Below, piece by piece: positions 61,601 to 64,000 of a DNA stretch of 64,000 bases (positions within the stretch are counted from its first letter, which is position 1; every line of letters starts with the position of its first letter). The translations under genes were made by a program, and so were the position numbers. The notes below the pieces were generated by a model. That model did not search any database. It had not been told where the DNA came from and saw nothing but the letters and a program-made list of their open reading frames with translations. Origin of the DNA: Archilochus colubris (lineage: Eukaryota; Chordata; Aves; Apodiformes; Trochilidae). The stretch is from NCBI GenBank assembly GCA_023079485.1, contig CM041089.1, forward strand, positions 14,399,001-14,463,000, written 5' to 3'.

Positions 61601-62867
61601 GTGGGGTATGGATGCACAGCCAGATGTGGGGCTGCTCGAGACAGAGGGATTATTGACAGTATTAGCAATTTAAATAAATTGATGAGGGGCTCAGGGAAAG
61701 TGTCTAGAAATCATTACAGACATTTTGAAAAGTATCAAGGTTAAGAATTTTGTTATAGGATATGTTTATTACAGAGATGACTGAACTCTGTTAGAAATGA
61801 AAAGGCATTCTCTGACTTGACAGAAGGAACAAGGGCATACACATGTCTGTAAGTACACACACACACATCAACACACACTGGCAAGGTTTTTAAAAAATCA
61901 AAGTTTCAGGAAAGTAGAATTTGAACAGGATGGGGAATTGAAACAGAAGCTTTTAATTGCTTCCTGATTGCATGGGTCAAGTGTTGAATATGATAAAAGA
62001 GAAAGCAGAACAACATGATTTGCTGTTTGATTCTTCCTCCTGCTGTTCTGTGAATGAAAGTGGTGAAAGGAAAGGAAAGGGAAGAGAGGTCTGGAGACAG
62101 GAGACAAAGAGGTGTCTTCTTGAGACTTTACTACTGCACATGAACATTTTGAAATATTGCAAAAGTGATTATTTTGGGAGAAATGGTACTGTTGTATTAT
62201 CTGAATGTTATAAATACTTTTAAAAAAATCAATCTGAAGAAATCACCCATCTCAGTAATGTTTTCTAGTATCTTGGTTAACATAAAGTTAATTTGGTGCA
62301 TGAAATTAATTTAGGGCCAAATCTTGGTATCCTTTCTTCACCAGCTTCCTTTTGACATCAGCAGTCATTTTGTTCAATAGGAGTGAGTTTAAAATATACG
62401 AGGACTTTATGATTTCACCTATTATGAAGCTTTTCCATATTATTCAACACAGCATTTTCTTTTGTGCATTTTATTCCTCTCTCCCCCAAAACCTTCTGAA
62501 TAATCCCTTAAATGCAGCTGGTCTAGTTTGAGTCTGGCATAACTCTCTGGCATTCCAACTTCCTTTCAAATATAAAATTAGAATTTTGGACTTCCATTCT
62601 AGTAATAGCAATAGAGGAATTGATATAGGATGTAGACATTTCTGTTCTGGTTTTATGACAAGCCACAATGATTCTAGGAGTACCCTCATTTAATTTTGAA
62701 GGCTGAACCTTTTTAAATTCCTCAAATTATAATATTCCTACACTGTTGACTATGGGAGTTTCTTTCTCTCCTGCATGGATATACAACACAGGCAGAGAGG
62801 ATGCACTTCTGAAACAGCCTCATGGAGTCTTCAAGGGGCAGCCTGAAGGCAAGTCAGGAGTCAGCAG
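58601..62867. other. Non-coding stretch with simple tracts
   Basis: A T19 run lies at 59730-59748 and a CA-rich patch at about 61855-61880. Frames of up to 121 codons (59389-59754) show no domain and run into the T tract. The region 59,400-60,800 is somewhat richer in GC, but I cannot define exons. Confidence 0.45.
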
Positions 62868-62909
62868 CAGTGGTTTTTCAGTGATTATCAGTGGTTTTTC
62901 AGTGCTTAT
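62868..62909. repeat. 21-bp tandem duplication
   Basis: cagtggtttttcagtgattat is followed directly by cagtggtttttcagtgcttat, two copies differing at one base. It is a local duplication without flanking repeat sequence. Confidence 0.9.
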
Positions 62910-64000
62910 CACTCTCCTCAGTGTCCCTGGGGTTTTGTGAAGGGAATGGAGTGCTGCTTCAGTGAGCATTCCCTACGATGTAGGAAACCTGTATGTGTGA
63001 AAGTAAGTTGGGACATAACCTCGTGTCTTCTTAATAAAGTTTTTCCTTCAGTAGAAATTCATGGCACATTTCTGAATCTCCTTCTCTCTTTCCCTAACCT
63101 TCTTGCTTCTTAGTGTGTAGTGTTTTAAAGTGGCATTTTCCAGAGGTATTTTAATAGAAGTGAATCACTACACATGCAGAGCTGCTGCATGTCCAAGACT
63201 TACTGCAGACTGTTAGTACTTCACACACTGGAAACCAGGCTAACAAGCTCAAACTTTACAGTGCTAAATGTACCATGATCTTTCTTGCCCCTATTGTCTT
63301 TCCTCCCCATTTTCCCTACAAGATTAGTGGATACTCCCAGTCAAGGGATATTTTAAAAGGGCAATTTTTTAAAAGGCACTTGGAATTGCCTTTCTTGATA
63401 CATTTGATATCCCTACAAAAAGCCAATTTGCAACATGGGGCTTTGTAATTTCATGCTAGAACAGCATAAAATTGAAGAATAAGTCATCCAGAAGGAGAGG
63501 ATTACGTAATAGTAGTGAAAGAATCAGCAGAGACAGTGAGGATCCTCTGAAAAGACATGCTGCTGGTTCTCCAGTACCATACACCTGGTAATTGGTTTCA
63601 AATAAGAGGGAGACACAATGCCAACAAGCAGAAGAAAAGAGAGGGAAAGAAAAAACTTGGTATTAATGCAGCTCACCTAAATTCACTCAGATGAAAAGGT
63701 TTATTGCAGCTGAATAAAATCCTCCTTTATTTTTGGCCAGATTCCGTCACACGAATGTCTGCTTTTTCTGTTCTTTTTCTTTTCCATAAGATTGCAGACT
63801 GACAAAACTACTATCTTTGGTGTCACTGGTGTACTTCATCTGTTGAAAATGAAGACTGGGACATTTGGACCAGGCTGCTATAAGTCATGACAAATGGGAG
63901 CAGTAGAGCTGAGTGCTGGAAGAGACACAACACACCACATGAAGGATTTAGTGTTAAGGTGTGCTGAGCTAATGGAAGCTGTGGGCTCTGCCTCAAAAAG
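62910..64000. other. Non-coding stretch; possible exon near the right edge
   Basis: A long pyrimidine run, ctgttctttttcttttccataag, ends in an acceptor at about 63791. An attractive donor-like TTAAG|gtgtgc is at 63958/63959, so a segment of about 168 bp could be an exon on the plus strand. All frames have early stops. Otherwise nothing is recognised. Confidence 0.35.

Overview
The window looks like avian, probably passerine, nuclear DNA. It is AT-rich and intergenic or intronic. It carries several CR1 non-LTR retrotransposon copies with the typical bird 3' end and remnants of the CR1 reverse-transcriptase ORF. It also carries avian ERVL-type LTR fragments and simple repeats. I recognise no protein-coding gene. 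Nearly all open frames are under 150 codons, have no recognisable domain, and behave like chance frames or CR1 remnants.

Layout. Bases 1-36,000 are mostly unique non-coding DNA. Within them lies the clearest element of the window: a complete, very young, non-autonomous LTR retrotransposon at 3850-5162. It has 304-bp LTRs that differ at one base, a 6-bp target-site duplication, a candidate primer-binding site, a polypurine tract and a 705-bp internal region without gag or pol. At 6.1-6.9 kb an ERVL-like LTR is split by a CR1 copy. Degraded CR1 pieces lie at 11.4 and 26.2 kb.

Bases 34.8-39.8 kb are the regulatory-looking centre. There is a TATA-type promoter candidate at 34.88 kb, a promoter/first-exon candidate at 36.2-36.9 kb ending in a strong splice donor, and a CpG-rich island at 39.2-39.75 kb. 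To the right, short segments with good acceptor and donor sites at 41,336-41,417 and 48,831-48,925 (and weakly 53,926-53,973) could be exons of a plus-strand transcript starting at 36-37 kb. The joined frame closes after 32 codons, so a long non-coding RNA fits better than a protein gene. This is inference.

The right part (42-57 kb) holds an 86-bp (TTA)n microsatellite, two further large minus-strand CR1 copies (44.4 and 52.0 kb), an ERVL LTR joined to a CR1 tail (50.1-50.5 kb) and a composite LTR remnant (56.7 kb). Bases 58.1-58.55 kb contain seven TAATTA palindromes in about 420 bp, a plausible homeodomain-type enhancer. The rest shows nothing I can name.
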